From Spisula solida (Eukaryota; Mollusca; Bivalvia; Venerida; Mactridae), in contig OX365962.1 of the NCBI GenBank assembly GCA_947247005.1, forward strand, positions 9,397,201 to 9,461,200: a stretch of 64,000 bases of DNA. Direction: 5' to 3'. Positions within the stretch are counted from its first letter, which is position 1. Each line of letters begins with the position of its first letter. The notes beneath the pieces were generated by a model. The model worked only from the letters and a program-made list of their open reading frames with translations, had not been told where the DNA came from and did no database searches. Made by a program: the position numbers and the translations under genes. Shown here in pieces: positions 11,301 through 21,800 of the stretch.

Positions 11301-11394
11301 AATTACGACGTTTTCGACGCGCAACTTTGTCGTCTGCTTTTGACGTGACGTCATTTTGCCCACTAGGTCGGAAATCTCACGACACGGCTCATTT
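8309..11394. mobile_element. 3.1-kb unit bounded by ~30-bp inverted repeats, class unknown
   Basis: TGAGCCGTGTCGTGGGATTT plus CCGACCTAGTGG at the left end is mirrored at 11361-11394. The inside has no transposase I recognise. A 132-codon frame at 9524-9126 overlaps an older repeat (9195-9335) and is not a gene. The interior has many CG-containing motifs and looks unlike the surrounding intron. No clear target duplication was found. It lies in the intron between coding exons 3 and 4. Confidence 0.5.
9195..9335 (-). repeat. Diverged copy of the hairpin-rich family at 32330-32470
   Basis: Complement of the 32.3-kb copy: GCGCGAAA ... AGCACTCACATGACAGTGTGG against GCGCGAAA ... GCACTCGAACGGCAGTGCGG. 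Many differences are CG to CA or TG. Confidence 0.6.
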
Positions 11395-11757
11395 GTTGTC
11401 TTTGAGATCAACATTTAAATATCTTTGCAGAATAACAAGTTAAACCTCATGCAGACTTCTTTTGTTTAATTAAACCTTGAAGTTTATAAATTAAGAATGT
11501 GTATAGTATAGAGAATTTGACAAGATTATCGACCTTCTATTAGCATAATTTAACAACTGATATCTCGTCTATATCTATAATCCTGGTTGTATGTTTTCAT
11601 AAGCGGGGAGTATCACGAAGAAGCTTGAGGTGTAATACCAACACAAATCTAAAGGACCGATATTGCACGATTTGCTCGCAGAAATTTACATATTCAACAC
11701 AAAGACCTTGTAATATATTAATGCATAAAACGTCAATATCAGGTCAAATTCTCTGTG

Positions 11758-11781
11758 CTATATATATATATATATATATAG
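11758..11781. repeat. (TA)n microsatellite
   Basis: About eleven uninterrupted TA steps in the intron, directly beside the hAT-like MITE. Confidence 0.9.
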
Positions 11782-11793
11782 ACAAATAAAAAC

Positions 11794-12013
11794 TAGAGAT
11801 GGCAACGAGTACTAAAATAGGTACTCGAGTACTCTGTCATTCTTCCGATCGAAGATTGATGACTCGTTGTTAATTGCAATTCTAGTTGACCAGATAACAC
11901 TTGGACAGGTTCTGTACTAGAGAGGATTAACAATCCTTTTTTTCGGAGTAATCGAATACTGATTTTACGATTCGATAATCGGACCTTTGAACGAGTACTC
12001 ATTGCCATCCCTA
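11794..12013. mobile_element. hAT-like MITE
   Basis: 220 bp with terminal inverted repeats TAGAGATGGCAACGAGTACT and its near complement GAGTACTCATTGCCATCCCTA. The 8-bp flanks (ATAAAAAC, TATAAAAC) match only partly. Non-coding; it ends 30 bp downstream of the donor of coding exon 3. Confidence 0.65.
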
Positions 12014-12044
12014 TATAAAACATAAAGCAACCAAGTATACTAAC

Positions 12045-12143
12045 CAGTCTCTCTAGGAGGAAGTGTAGAACTATTTCGTGATCTTCTGTTCCGTGTCATC
12101 TTCACACTACGCTGACCAGCAGTGTCATTATTATGATGTCCAT
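12045..12143 (-). CDS. Coding exon 3 of putative E3 ligase-like gene (short basic exon)
   Basis: A 99-bp phase 1-1 exon with acceptor ATATCTTGTAG before 12143 and donor GAGACTG|GTTAGT after 12045. It is too short to stand out as an ORF and was found by splice sites. Joined to the single G left by coding exon 2 it reads DGHHNNDTAGQRSVKMTRNR followed by RSRNSSTLPPRETG, in frame with coding exon 4. The stretch is basic and Ser/Arg-rich, in keeping with a linker or a phosphorylated segment. Its length is divisible by three with symmetrical phases, so it could be skipped without a frameshift; a cassette role is possible but untested. Confidence 0.55.
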
Positions 12144-13559
12144 CTACAAGATATGAAAATGGAAATATTATCTGACCACATTAAACTGAGACACTGAGCC
12201 TATACTTGTTCAAATCTGCTGAGTCTCAGTTTAATGTCGTATATAGTCCAGTCAGGGTAAGTATAGAGTGACGCAGCAGTCGAGTCCACTATTATGGTGT
12301 AAAAACCAATTATAAAGGCTTATACACACAGCTATAATTTCAATGCTAAACAGTAAACTAACATACTTTATTTGATATACCTGTTCAGACAATGGTTGTA
12401 ACCTTTTGTGTACACATAAACGGCAACGTCACTCTTACACTATCCTAACTAGACTATACTTATACATGAAAAGTTATCAACATTACATGTACTGGCAAGC
12501 GAGATATTACCGGACAGTAGATATTACCGGACAAATGGTCTAGACGCTTTATTTAGTTGAATAATTCATTGATCTTTGTATCAAATCACTCAGAATCATG
12601 AGTAAAAGGAATCTGACAGAAAAAATATTCAAGATAAACAAGGCATAGCTTATTCATCGCAAATGTTTCTGCTGCTGCATTGTTGACATAAGCCATGCTG
12701 GTGAAAACAATGGTGCGCGCATGCCCAAAAGCGAGAGCATGTGCTTGATTGATTTTATCATGTAAAATTAATAAAAATGACCACGGAGGAGTTTTTCCTG
12801 ACTTTTTGCAGCAATCGGACGACACAGCATCTTTTGGTTAGAGCAAAATATGACAATAAAATAGAGAAAAAATTTGCTCGAGATGGAACAAAGAAGCTTA
12901 AGGTAGCAAATTTGAAGGTTGTTGATTGACATAAAGTTATTATAATTTCGAATTATTCCGAGCGAGCATAGCGAGCGAGGATTTTTTCAGTCTTAGGTAT
13001 TGCTTCGTAGGAAATGACACTTATGGGCAGCTGCAATGAAAAATTCTCTGACTTTTCCCTGACTTTTGCTCAATTTCTAGATTTCCCTGACTAATTCCAA
13101 AATTCCCTGACTTTTCACTGACCTTGAAAAAATTATGTTTTTCCCTGACAAACTGTCTTAGGAGAATATAGAAGGTGAAGAACTGAAATCTAGAGAACAG
13201 GAAATGCCCCACCCAATGATGACCAATTCCCTGTAACCTAGACATTTGAACTAATGACTAACAATTGATGACGTGTTCAAGTTATCATCTGGAAACCAAT
13301 TCGTCCACTGACAGACTGACCAATGTAAACAAACAATATTTCACCCAAATTTGGCAGGATAGAGAGGGCATAGTATTGACCAAAGATAGACAAAGAAGAA
13401 AACCCCAAAATTTTACTTGTCCTGCTATATAAATAAAGAAGGAAAAATTTAGAAGGAAGAGTAGATTATCTAAGCCTGATCTGGAAGGTAAAAATGTGGC
13501 TTTTTTGAAATTCCAAGAGTCAAAACCCCTACTCCCGAGTCATATGACTGTATAAGTAC
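12144..13559. other. Intron between coding exons 2 and 3
   Basis: No gene seen. At 13030-13160 there is a degenerate short tandem repeat of TTCCCTGACTTTT type, a form of low-complexity repeat common in invertebrate genomes. The open frames at 12586-12825 and 13021-13245 follow that sequence or are featureless. Confidence 0.5.
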
Positions 13560-14740
13560 CTGAATCACAGTCACTGCTGTCTGAATGTAGGACGATACTT
13601 GATTCTCTTTGATCCCTGTTGTTCAGTATCTCTTTCACACCGGTTTTATCTGGTTTGAACTTTGTACAATTATGTGTCACATGGTTGCTAGGTTTCGTAG
13701 TTTTATTTTTCTTACATTGTTTTCTACATTTATGTTTCTTACAGAAGAATTGCAAGTCATTGTGTTTATGTGCACTTCTAGGTGCTGGAGAACAAGTACA
13801 TATGTTACACATAATCTCATTGGCTAATGGAACGTGAGGTGAGCACTGATTGGTTGAAGCACTTTCACTCGACCAATCAGAAGTAGCAGAAGAAATTTCT
13901 GAAGAGCTTATTGGTCTATCACTAGAAGACATTTCTAAACTAGAGGACTTCTTCAATTTACCATTCATTAAATTTTTCGATACTTTATCCTTTTTGTGAC
14001 TAAGATATTTGAGCAATGACCTTGACCTGGTTAATTTTTCAGGAACAAAATCAATATCCTGTGGCACATATCCAGGTATAGAATTGTCTGTAGCCTCCAC
14101 ATCCTTAACTGCAGCTGCAGGACTTAAAGGTTCAGATTTTTTAACTTTTTTATTTTTAAATCCTAATTTTTCAGACACATAATTTTTTAACGCCAGGCCA
14201 GACTGACGCCATTTCTCTTTCACAGACATATTTGTTAATTTTTCCTCACTCGATCTCTTATTGTGTTTTCTCAATTTTTTACCATTTTCTACAAATTTCC
14301 CGGTAGTTTGTTCCCCTAAAGCAAAGAAATCACTATTATTGGAGTTTGATTTATCGCCACATATTTTGCCACAGTCACACAGACTTCTACATTGTTGTAA
14401 CGGAGCTTGTATGATAACAAGAAGTTCTCTATTCATTATCTTCAAATCAGGAACAGTCACTGCTGCTGGACGAGTCTGTGAAATATCTGAAACTGTCATT
14501 GATGCGGAACCAGTCCGTGTGAAGTTAGTGGCAGATGTGCAACCATTCCGTGTGAAATTAGAGACAGATACAGAACTGTTTGGCAAGAAATTAGCTGGCT
14601 CGACATTTGGAATAGACGCAGAGCCATTCTGTCTGAAATCATGCGCAGTTGAACCATTCCGTGCAAAATCTGGGGTCATTGATGTTGAACCAGTCATCCT
14701 ATTCGGAGCATCAACAGCTGCGTTTACATCTGAGTTTGCA
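13560..14740 (-). CDS. Coding exon 2 of putative E3 ligase-like gene (low-complexity, Ser/Asn-rich)
   Basis: A 1181-bp exon, open throughout, with acceptor TTATTTATTGCAG before 14740 and donor GATTCAG|GTACTT after 13560. It encodes about residues 34-427. The first ~100 residues hold a degenerate ~18-residue repeat of the type (N/D)FxRNGSxS. Then come a Cys cluster (CDCGKICGDK), a Lys-rich stretch (KKLRKHNKRSSEEKL, KNKKVKKSE), Ser-rich tracts, and a second Cys/Lys-rich cluster (NEIMCNICTC, CKKHKCRKQCKKNK). It ends in an acidic Ser stretch (LHSDSSDCDS). The Cys spacing is not a canonical RING or zinc finger that I recognise. The longer reading frame upstream of 14740 is intron, including a MITE. 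Length, absence of stops and matching phases make it a real exon; function cannot be read from this part alone. Confidence 0.72.
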
Positions 14741-14756
14741 CTGCAATAAATAATCA

Positions 14757-15028
14757 GGGCTACAGATAAGCTGCGTATTGGGGTAAATACCCAATCAATT
14801 GTCTTAAAAACCCAATAGATTTTGAGAGAAGGGAGTAAGAATAAGCAAAAGCAATTTGGAATACCCAAATAGAAAAGGTTGTTATAGTGAAAAATAGTAC
14901 ATAAAAGCTTATTTACCCTTTGAGTTTTATTAAATAGTAAAATACCCTATTAAAATTTGTCAAAACCCAATCAAAATTGAAACTCGGTGTAAAACACCCA
15001 ATTGACTAAAACCTTATCTGTAGCTCTC
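14757..15028. mobile_element. MITE with 8-bp target duplication AATAATCA, 14 bp from a splice acceptor
   Basis: 272 bp flanked by AATAATCA at 14749-14756 and 15029-15036. Inverted ends GGGCTACAGATAAG and CTTATCTGTAGCTCTC. The inside repeats ACCCAATCAA/TTGGGT motifs. Size and 8-bp duplication fit hAT. It lies just upstream, on the minus strand, of the acceptor of coding exon 2. Confidence 0.8.
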
Positions 15029-15054
15029 AATAATCATACCATGAAGCCAATAAA

Positions 15055-15318
15055 CACTTATGCCCTGGTGGAAGCATTGCTATAATAACTAGCTAAGTCA
15101 ATCAGGGGCCATAATTATGTTGAAATAATGGATAGTGTTACATGGCATTGACAATCATCATAAGGCGTTTATGGTGGTTAACAAGTATGCTAAGTTTAAA
15201 AACTATTCCTTGGTGGACTTTGAAACTATGAAACTTCAAAGTTTTGGTTACAAATTTCAATGTGACGGATGAACAAACAGACATTCTCACTGACTTGACA
15301 TTGTGGGGTTTTTTTTTG
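15055..15318 (-). repeat. Dispersed family 4, near-full copy
   Basis: On the minus strand it follows the copy at 44975-45235: AACCAAAACTTTGAAGTTTC ... AAGTCCACCAAGGAA ... CATGTAACACTATCC ... TATGGCCCCTGATTGACTTA. Non-coding. Confidence 0.7.
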
Positions 15319-16403
15319 TTCATCCTTTTGTTTGTAAAACCCCATAAACAACAGAACGAATAGAATCTAAATATAGCCTATCGTTCCACACCCCACAACT
15401 ACATGTGGGCGAGTACGGACAGACAATCACTATATACCTCTGGTTCTTGTTATTTATCGTAATATCTTACTCAGTTATTCTATCATGGTTAGAAGTAATG
15501 GCACCATTCTGTCTCATACATTGTCTCGGCTTTCGTCTGCTGGAAGTAACAAACATAATAGTAGGAATACAGTCTAGGATTAGCAATAGGTGTCAGTATC
15601 TTGTTTATTGTGATAGCAGCTTTTTAAAAGAAGAAGGCACTCGTATGATCCAGATAAAAGGGCACAGGATGCTTTCAAAAAATGGCAGGGCGGTAGTAAA
15701 AAGAGGCAGGGCGCGGAACCCTGCTATTCCGCCCTAAGCTGGTGCACTGTAGATAGAAGTTGATCCTATGTCATATATCTGTAGGATTCTGTGATTTCTG
15801 AAAGCAGCAAACTCATTCTGTATAACCGGTTGATATTTTATATTATTTTAGTATTTCACTTTTAGTGGTGTTTGACCTGTGGTCAGATGTGGTTTTTAAC
15901 CTAAGGAGGTATGGATTAACTCCCTTGCTGTGTAATGAAGAACCAGTTTGACTGTGTTATGTTCTCTTGTGTTTATCCCTTAATTTGGTGTCACATGACT
16001 GATATTAATTGTCAGCCCAAGTTAGCTTCTGGAGAAAGAAGGTTGTTTAGAAGTAGAAGTTTGTTGTACTATGCATTATAGTGGAATATAGAGTAATCCA
16101 TCAGTGACTGACGTCACTGAGTGAGGGTGTGACGTTGAGTGAGTTATTGTGAGTTGTTGAAGACCCAATCCATAATCGGGCTTATGACTTATTATTTGCA
16201 TTGAACTGAATTGAATTGATATGAACTATATTCAGCAATAGAATTATAGATCATGTACTGTACATAGAAAAGAAGTCAGAACATTATAAAGTATCAGTAT
16301 TCGTCTTGTTTATTCCCCCCGTATCCTTGGCAATACATTACATTATACAAGACAGGAAACTAACTGAAGGATATAATTCTTTATAGAGAAATGACCACTT
16401 TAC
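15319..16403. other. Intron between coding exons 1 and 2, remainder
   Basis: No gene supported. A 110-codon plus-strand frame at 15405-15737 starts with a hydrophobic stretch but has no recognisable domain. A perfect CRE-type palindrome TGACGTCA occurs near 16109 in CAGTGACTGACGTCACTGAG, as a lone site. Confidence 0.4.
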
Positions 16404-16511
16404 CTGATGTTGGTTGTTTGCCTGGCGTCCAATGGTATTTCCTCATCTTGATGGTTTGATTTTGTTTGCTTTTTCTTAGGTCTAGCACCACCAAAAGTAT
16501 CCATACTAGCT
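16404..16511 (-). CDS. Coding exon 1 (start codon) of putative RING-type E3 ligase-like gene
   Basis: On the minus strand an acceptor (TTCATTCCAG) opens the exon at 16511. After seven bases the first ATG lies at 16504-16502, and the exon closes at 16404 before a donor GTAAAG. The reading begins MDTFGGARPKKKQTK and continues basic and polar through an acidic HQDEEIPLD stretch to residue 33, ending two bases into a codon (phase 2). That matches coding exon 2, which starts with the third base of a codon. The few bases before the ATG imply at least one 5' untranslated exon further right, which I could not locate. The basic KKK cluster could be a nuclear localisation signal, but this is only suggestive. 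The exon is real if the phase chain holds; the start codon is inferred from it being the first ATG after the acceptor. Confidence 0.6.
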
Positions 16512-18960
16512 CTGGAATGAAATAATTTATTGAAAAAGTACAGATAACGCGAAGGTGTTTAAGAAACATGACAATACACAGATCTACGGGCCTGTAGTAC
16601 GTACGTCTAGAGTCGACACGGCCGAAAAAGCCCTGTCCGAAATAAATGCAACTAAGCTAAGTTCATTACGTGAACCAATCTTGGACAGGCAAGCGCAATA
16701 AATGCATTCATGCACATATCAAAATAGAAAATCTTAAATTCACACATCTAGTATGATCAACAGTGAATCAGGAACAAATATAATAACAAAAATCATAAAT
16801 TTCTAACCAATTATGCGAAACCGGTGTCCGTGAGAACTACACACATTGTTAATTATACTTTTGGATTGAACTAAAATTCAATTCTGCCGGTCTATGTTTG
16901 TCACGGGCAAGGTTCGTATTAAACATTTCTAGACCTTTGGTATTCACAAGGCTTTTCGATGCTTTTCTTAAGTAGTTATATTGTATTTTAAAGTAAATTC
17001 TATTTCAACTGCTGTGCTGTACCAGGAGCTATTCTATTGTGTTATCTAGGCCCAGGCTGTACGTAAGTACTACATCACTAAAAGTTATAGGTCTAAGTAC
17101 ACCAACGCAGTAAACGCGGGTCGGGACAAAAATATAATAGAAAGTCGGACAGGGAAGGCAGCACCCAACTTAACCTACTTAACCAGCCGAGCACTAGATT
17201 AAGTAACGCCTTCGCGTAAGTTAATTTATTTACAAATGGTCACACAACTGCATTATTGCAGTGATTTCATAACTTAACTTGATAAGTGCAAGAACTTGAT
17301 CACTGCATGGCCGTTTTCTAAAGTAACATCTTATTCTACAACATTGGAAACTTATAACAAAGACCTAAATATACAAAGATTGGAAAAATCTACCAAATCT
17401 CACAATATCTTGCGTCAGTTTTCTGAAATCTCGCGAAATCTCGTTTGTTCTTAATACCTTATATCTCTTGTTTTAATATACATAGGAAAAAACTTATAAG
17501 TTTATGCAATATATTTACTATTCTGCTTTAAAATGATACCTAATTTATTGAAATCGGTTAAGGAATAAAAAAATACACCTCAAAGAGCCAGACCTACTCT
17601 CAGTTTTATGGAAATTCAAATTTTATCAAAATACCCGATCTGCCTCATTCAAACAATCTTTTTTTTTAATTCTATAACTTATAAGAGTTAGAAAAAATTA
17701 AATTACATCATGCAGTAGCAGAAGCTAAGCTCTTCAAAATGAGATATTGGTCATTAAAAAAGGATGACGAACAAAGGTGTTCATATCAGAATCCGCTGCA
17801 TGTTATTTTGCATTTTCTGTCCGTTTTTAATTAAGTGTCCAATCTGTGTATATTTAGGTCTTTGCTTATAAAAATAAAATTTCACTGAACCAAAGATCTA
17901 AATAATACTAAATATTTAGGTATTTGACTGAACATTGCGTTTTTTGCAAGCACTTAATAATTTTAATTAAAAGGAAGAACCTCTAAATACATACTCAAAG
18001 AGTTCAGGAAGAAATATTGGATTGACTGGAAATGGTAGTTTGTATTGACAAGTCTGCTTTGAAATCATGAAATTGCGTGCACATGTATGGGATGTAGTGA
18101 AACTGTTTAATCTTGATTTTTTGACATTTTGACCTAAATATGAAAGTGAAAGTAAAGTAGGGGTTAACCGGTCAATCCGTTTTCCATCTTTGATGAGCAA
18201 AATCTTTCTTAGAACATGACCCTCCCTTTTTATTATATTATTTCGTAGCTTAAATATACTTCTTTAAGATGATATATGTGTGCCAGGTGACCATAGACTA
18301 AAACTTGTTGAAATTTGAGGCCGGTTATTGTCACTTAACATTGAATTAAATAACAAATTTATTTGATGGTTCCGTTGTTTTACGACCGATTTTAACCACA
18401 TTGCATTTATTCATTGCAATACAATATAAAGCAACTAAAGAAAATATTTTGATAATGAATGGTAATACAAAATATATTACTATCTTACGAACGTTTCTGA
18501 ATCTAGCATTGTACCTTACCTGGTAATTAAATCGCGATGTATAAAACTAGTGTACTTTTTTGTTTTGTCGCGAAGGACTTAAGAATACCAACGAATATTT
18601 TCCTTCTGTAAATATGATCTTTGGGAATACGGACATGGCTATTTGGTTGTCCAGGGGAATGGCAATCATCTCTTGTTCTTTCTGTAATCGAAAATATTCC
18701 GAGTTTGTGCTTAATCACACCGTATACCATCCGTTGCGTCTATGGCAGCTTTGAAGGTCGAAGGCAGTGGAAAATAAGTTTTACGTGACTTCAGTAGGAT
18801 ACATATAAATTTGTTATTTTGGATGTGTTTAACCACTGAATACAACATATACTTGATCAAATGGACTTGGAATATAGCATTGCATGGACCATGGTTACAT
18901 GACTGAATAACATACTAACAATATAAGGGCTAAAGTTCCCTGTCAAGTAATTTGAAGAGC
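16512..18960. other. Upstream of the E3-like start exon; nothing firm
   Basis: The 5' untranslated exon and promoter of the gene should lie here or beyond, but no site could be chosen. 17137-17185 (GAAAGTCGGACAGGGAAGGC) is a fragment of repeat R. The rest is AT-rich with only short, featureless open frames. Confidence 0.4.
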
Positions 18961-18982
18961 TGCTATAGTCGTTAGATCTATG

Positions 18983-19117
18983 GCCGTTATTGGACCTACG
19001 TGGTTTAACGATCTACCCAGCTACCTGAAAGATATGCACTGCGAAGCTATGTTCAGATCAAAATTGAAAACACATTTGTATAGTCGGTTTCATGGACAAT
19101 TAGTGTGCTCTGGCTGA
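18983..19117 (+). pseudogene. LINE reverse-transcriptase C-terminal relic
   Basis: 45 codons including a TGA stop read AVIGPTWFNDLPSYLKDMHC then EAMFRSKLKTHLYSRFHG. This is the W-N-x-LP-x-x-L ... F-x-x-K-L-K-T-H-L pattern found at the C-terminus of many APE-type non-LTR retrotransposon polymerases. A non-coding tail follows with GCGCTATATAAATGACATG near 19220, a common LINE 3'-end motif. Upstream of 18983 the frame is lost, so this is a 5'-truncated dead copy. The clade (CR1, Jockey or similar) cannot be told from so little. Confidence 0.7.
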
Positions 19118-19255
19118 ATAGTCCATTCAGTGTTTTATGACTCAATTCAAGCTCTAGAATCCTAGTGGGTTATGTAATCAGAATTGTGAAGCGCAATAGA
19201 ATATGTTTAAATAATTTTTGCGCTATATAAATGACATGTACATGTATTTGTATTT
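19118..19255 (+). mobile_element. 3' tail of the LINE relic
   Basis: Untranslated tail after the stop, closing with GCGCTATATAAATG and a short ATGTACATGTATTTGTATTT stretch. No clear target duplication found. Confidence 0.5.
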
Positions 19256-19577
19256 AGTTAGATCAAGTCTTTTAAATTTACCTCTGCGTTAGCATTAATA
19301 TTTAACATTTATCCTTCGTCGTTTGCATTCGAAAATCAAAACTGTCTATTTCGTTTATCTTTTTCGCTGTACCTAGTTCAATTTAAAACTCTGTTTCTTC
19401 CCAGAAAATGTCATTTCCGCAAAACGGAAACGACAGTTCTTCTAGTATTGGAAGACATTGGACAAACTATCCATATCCCCAAAGTGGATATTTCAGCAAG
19501 CCTATATTACTCACTCCACAATGAATGACACACTGTGGACTTCGAACTCCGTGCATATTTAACCATTGACATTTATT

Positions 19578-19862
19578 AGTCCCCTACCGGTTTTTGACCG
19601 AAGGGGACTATAGGTTTGCCCTCCGTCCGTCCATCAGTCCGTCAGTCAGTCCGTCCGTCCGTCAAAAAATCTGGATCGTGACATAACTCAAACAGTTTCC
19701 AAGCTAGGTTTATGAAACTTGATATGTGTATAGGAGGCAATAAGGGGATAATGCACATCCAAACATATTTAGATTCCGACCTAAATTGTGGTTGCTATGG
19801 CAACAGAAACATTGAAAATGGCTTAAAACCGGTAGGGGACTTCTGTATTGCTTGCAATTCTT
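19578..19862 (+). mobile_element. Short inverted-repeat element, 'CCCCTACCGG' family
   Basis: Perfect 17-bp inverted repeats AGTCCCCTACCGGTTTT (19578-19594) and its complement (19825-19841). The 5' end folds (TCCCCTACCGGT / ACCGAAGGGGA), followed by a TCCG/TCAG microsatellite, then one core unit with AACTTGATATGTG and GGTTGCTATGGCAAC. Same layout as the Helentron-like copies but a different sequence. Confidence 0.65.
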
Positions 19863-20245
19863 AATTACTTGTTTGCAATGATTCAGAATTGTTCGAAACC
19901 ACGAATTAGGTCGAAATTCAATGTCAAATGCATAAGTTTCGAACTTTTTGCAAACATCGCATACACTGTTTTCGAGATAAATATCATGTCACTTGTGCGA
20001 AAAGAAACGAATAACAAATACCGATACGTATCATACTGATTTCACGCAGGGCTTGTTTCACACTGCTTTTCACCAACAAAGCTGCCTTACATGCAACGGG
20101 TTGCACGATCATGTTTTGTTACTTGGCAACTACCGGTATATGGCACATTGGAATACTTAGGAATGGTATAATGTAAGTTTTTATATCATTCTCTTTACTA
20201 TTGTCAAAACGTATATCTTTGAAATATGAGCTAGATAGAATATTA

Positions 20246-21080
20246 TTAAAGGGGCATGCCCAGGACATGGAGTGTCTTGGTTTGCATACAGCAAAATTGC
20301 GTTTATCTATGGTGTACGGTTAGGGTCATAACTAAAATAAACTGTCTGAGACACTTTATAACTGTCTGAGCCACAGGGGATTGACACATATTTTTTTTTT
20401 GTTCGCGATAGCCTTATACCAGTATGTATAGTACTATACATACTGGTATAAGGCTATCGTGAACAAAAAAAAATTATGTGTCAATCCCCTGTGGTCTGAG
20501 CCAGTTTGGAAACTGTCTGAGACACTTTATAAACTGTCTGAGACACTTTGTGAACTGTCTGAGACAGTTTTCATAGTTATGACCCTTTCGTGCGCATTTA
20601 TTTAAACTGTCTGAGACAGTTTTCGTCCATATGCCAATTTTGATTGGTTCTCAATGGACCAATCGGAGAGTATTTTACAAATCCCTCTTACGATGTGTGT
20701 ATCTTCCCCGGTCCTATGCGATAACAATGTATATTCCCCGGCCCTAGGCTGATTTAGTCAAGAAAAAAGAAGTGATTTCACGACCGTAGAGTTTATCTTT
20801 TTATTTATGGACGGATTTTTAAAATGTTGGTATCAAAGTTGCAACTCTATAGTTTATAAATACACAAACATAATAAAATTATTTTTAATGCAAATATGAA
20901 TTATATTGGTGCAAACAGAGACTATTTTTCAGGGAAAACTCTACATATGTTCTGGATGAATACGTTGTAGGGCATTTCGGCATTTACACAATGTTTGTGT
21001 TGGAAAAACACAACCGTATGGATTTACTTTTTTGTTTATTAACATATTTTATTCAAAATAATGATGAAGCTTTGAAACCA
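20246..21080 (+). repeat. Family X, copy 1
   Basis: Contains TGGTGTACGGTTAGGGTCAT, a run of AACTGTCTGAGACACTTTAT units, GTTATGACCCTTTCGTGCGC, GACCAATCGGAGAG and AACACAACCGTATGG. The same order occurs at 35640 onward and, reversed, at 46735-48290. Non-coding. Confidence 0.7.
20373..20494. mobile_element. 122-bp near-perfect hairpin inserted in family X copy 1
   Basis: Arms of ~60 bp (CACAGGGGATTGACACATA ... GATAGCCTTATACCAGTATG) pair with almost no mismatch around 20432. The direct repeat TCTGAGCC flanks it (20365-20372 and 20495-20502), consistent with an 8-bp target duplication; removing it restores CTGTCTGAGCCAGTTTGG. Confidence 0.75.
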
Positions 21081-21791
21081 ATGTAGCTTTTTATTATAAA
21101 TTGAGCACAGCTTTGCATGCAGTTTGCATCGATACTCTCATGGTTGTTATTTTAGGCACTGATTCGATATTTAATGGTTTGAGTGTTCAATAGAGATATC
21201 CTTAGTCAAGAAAATGCAATGTGTGCAAGTCACTCTAGTGGAACAAGACAACTTCATATCGATTTATTTTGAAAATGAGAAGAATACAACTAAATAATAT
21301 TGTTATTTCCCTGTGCTGGACTACAGCCCATTTCACCTTGAACAGTAGTTATGTTTCAAAGTAATGTAAATATATGAAATAATATTGAAGAAGAGCCGTG
21401 AAAAGACAGCGCCCTCGACTTTCATTCGATCAATAAACGTACTTGGCCTAGATAGTAAAGACAAATTGTTTGACGCTGCCGCCTGCCCGCACAGTCGCCA
21501 CCCGCCCACACGCCCGCCGGCACGCACGCACACCAAGGGTGTTTCCATAATAACACCCGCTTTAAATGGGCGTATAAAAAGTACTGCCCGTATTACGGAT
21601 ACAAATTAAAATGCTTTAAACGTGTGTGTTAAATGCCCCCAATCTTTATTTCTGAATTATCGACTTAGTCACTAAGAATATGAAGATTAAAATAATCATT
21701 AATCAATTCGTATGTGCTAAAAAAAACCACACATAATTCAGTTCCCAATTATAAATGCATAATGGTCTATCTTGATCCAATGTGGTGTCAT
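21081..21791. other. No gene seen
   Basis: AT-rich, with one GC-rich patch near 21480-21535 (CGCCCACACGCCCGCCGGCA). Overlapping small frames on both strands there are composition effects. Confidence 0.4.
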
Positions 21792-21800
21792 TAACAGATA

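Noticed and set aside
15405..15737. 110-codon plus-strand frame with a hydrophobic start
   Set aside because: Inside an intron of the opposite-strand gene, no recognisable domain, no supporting sites.
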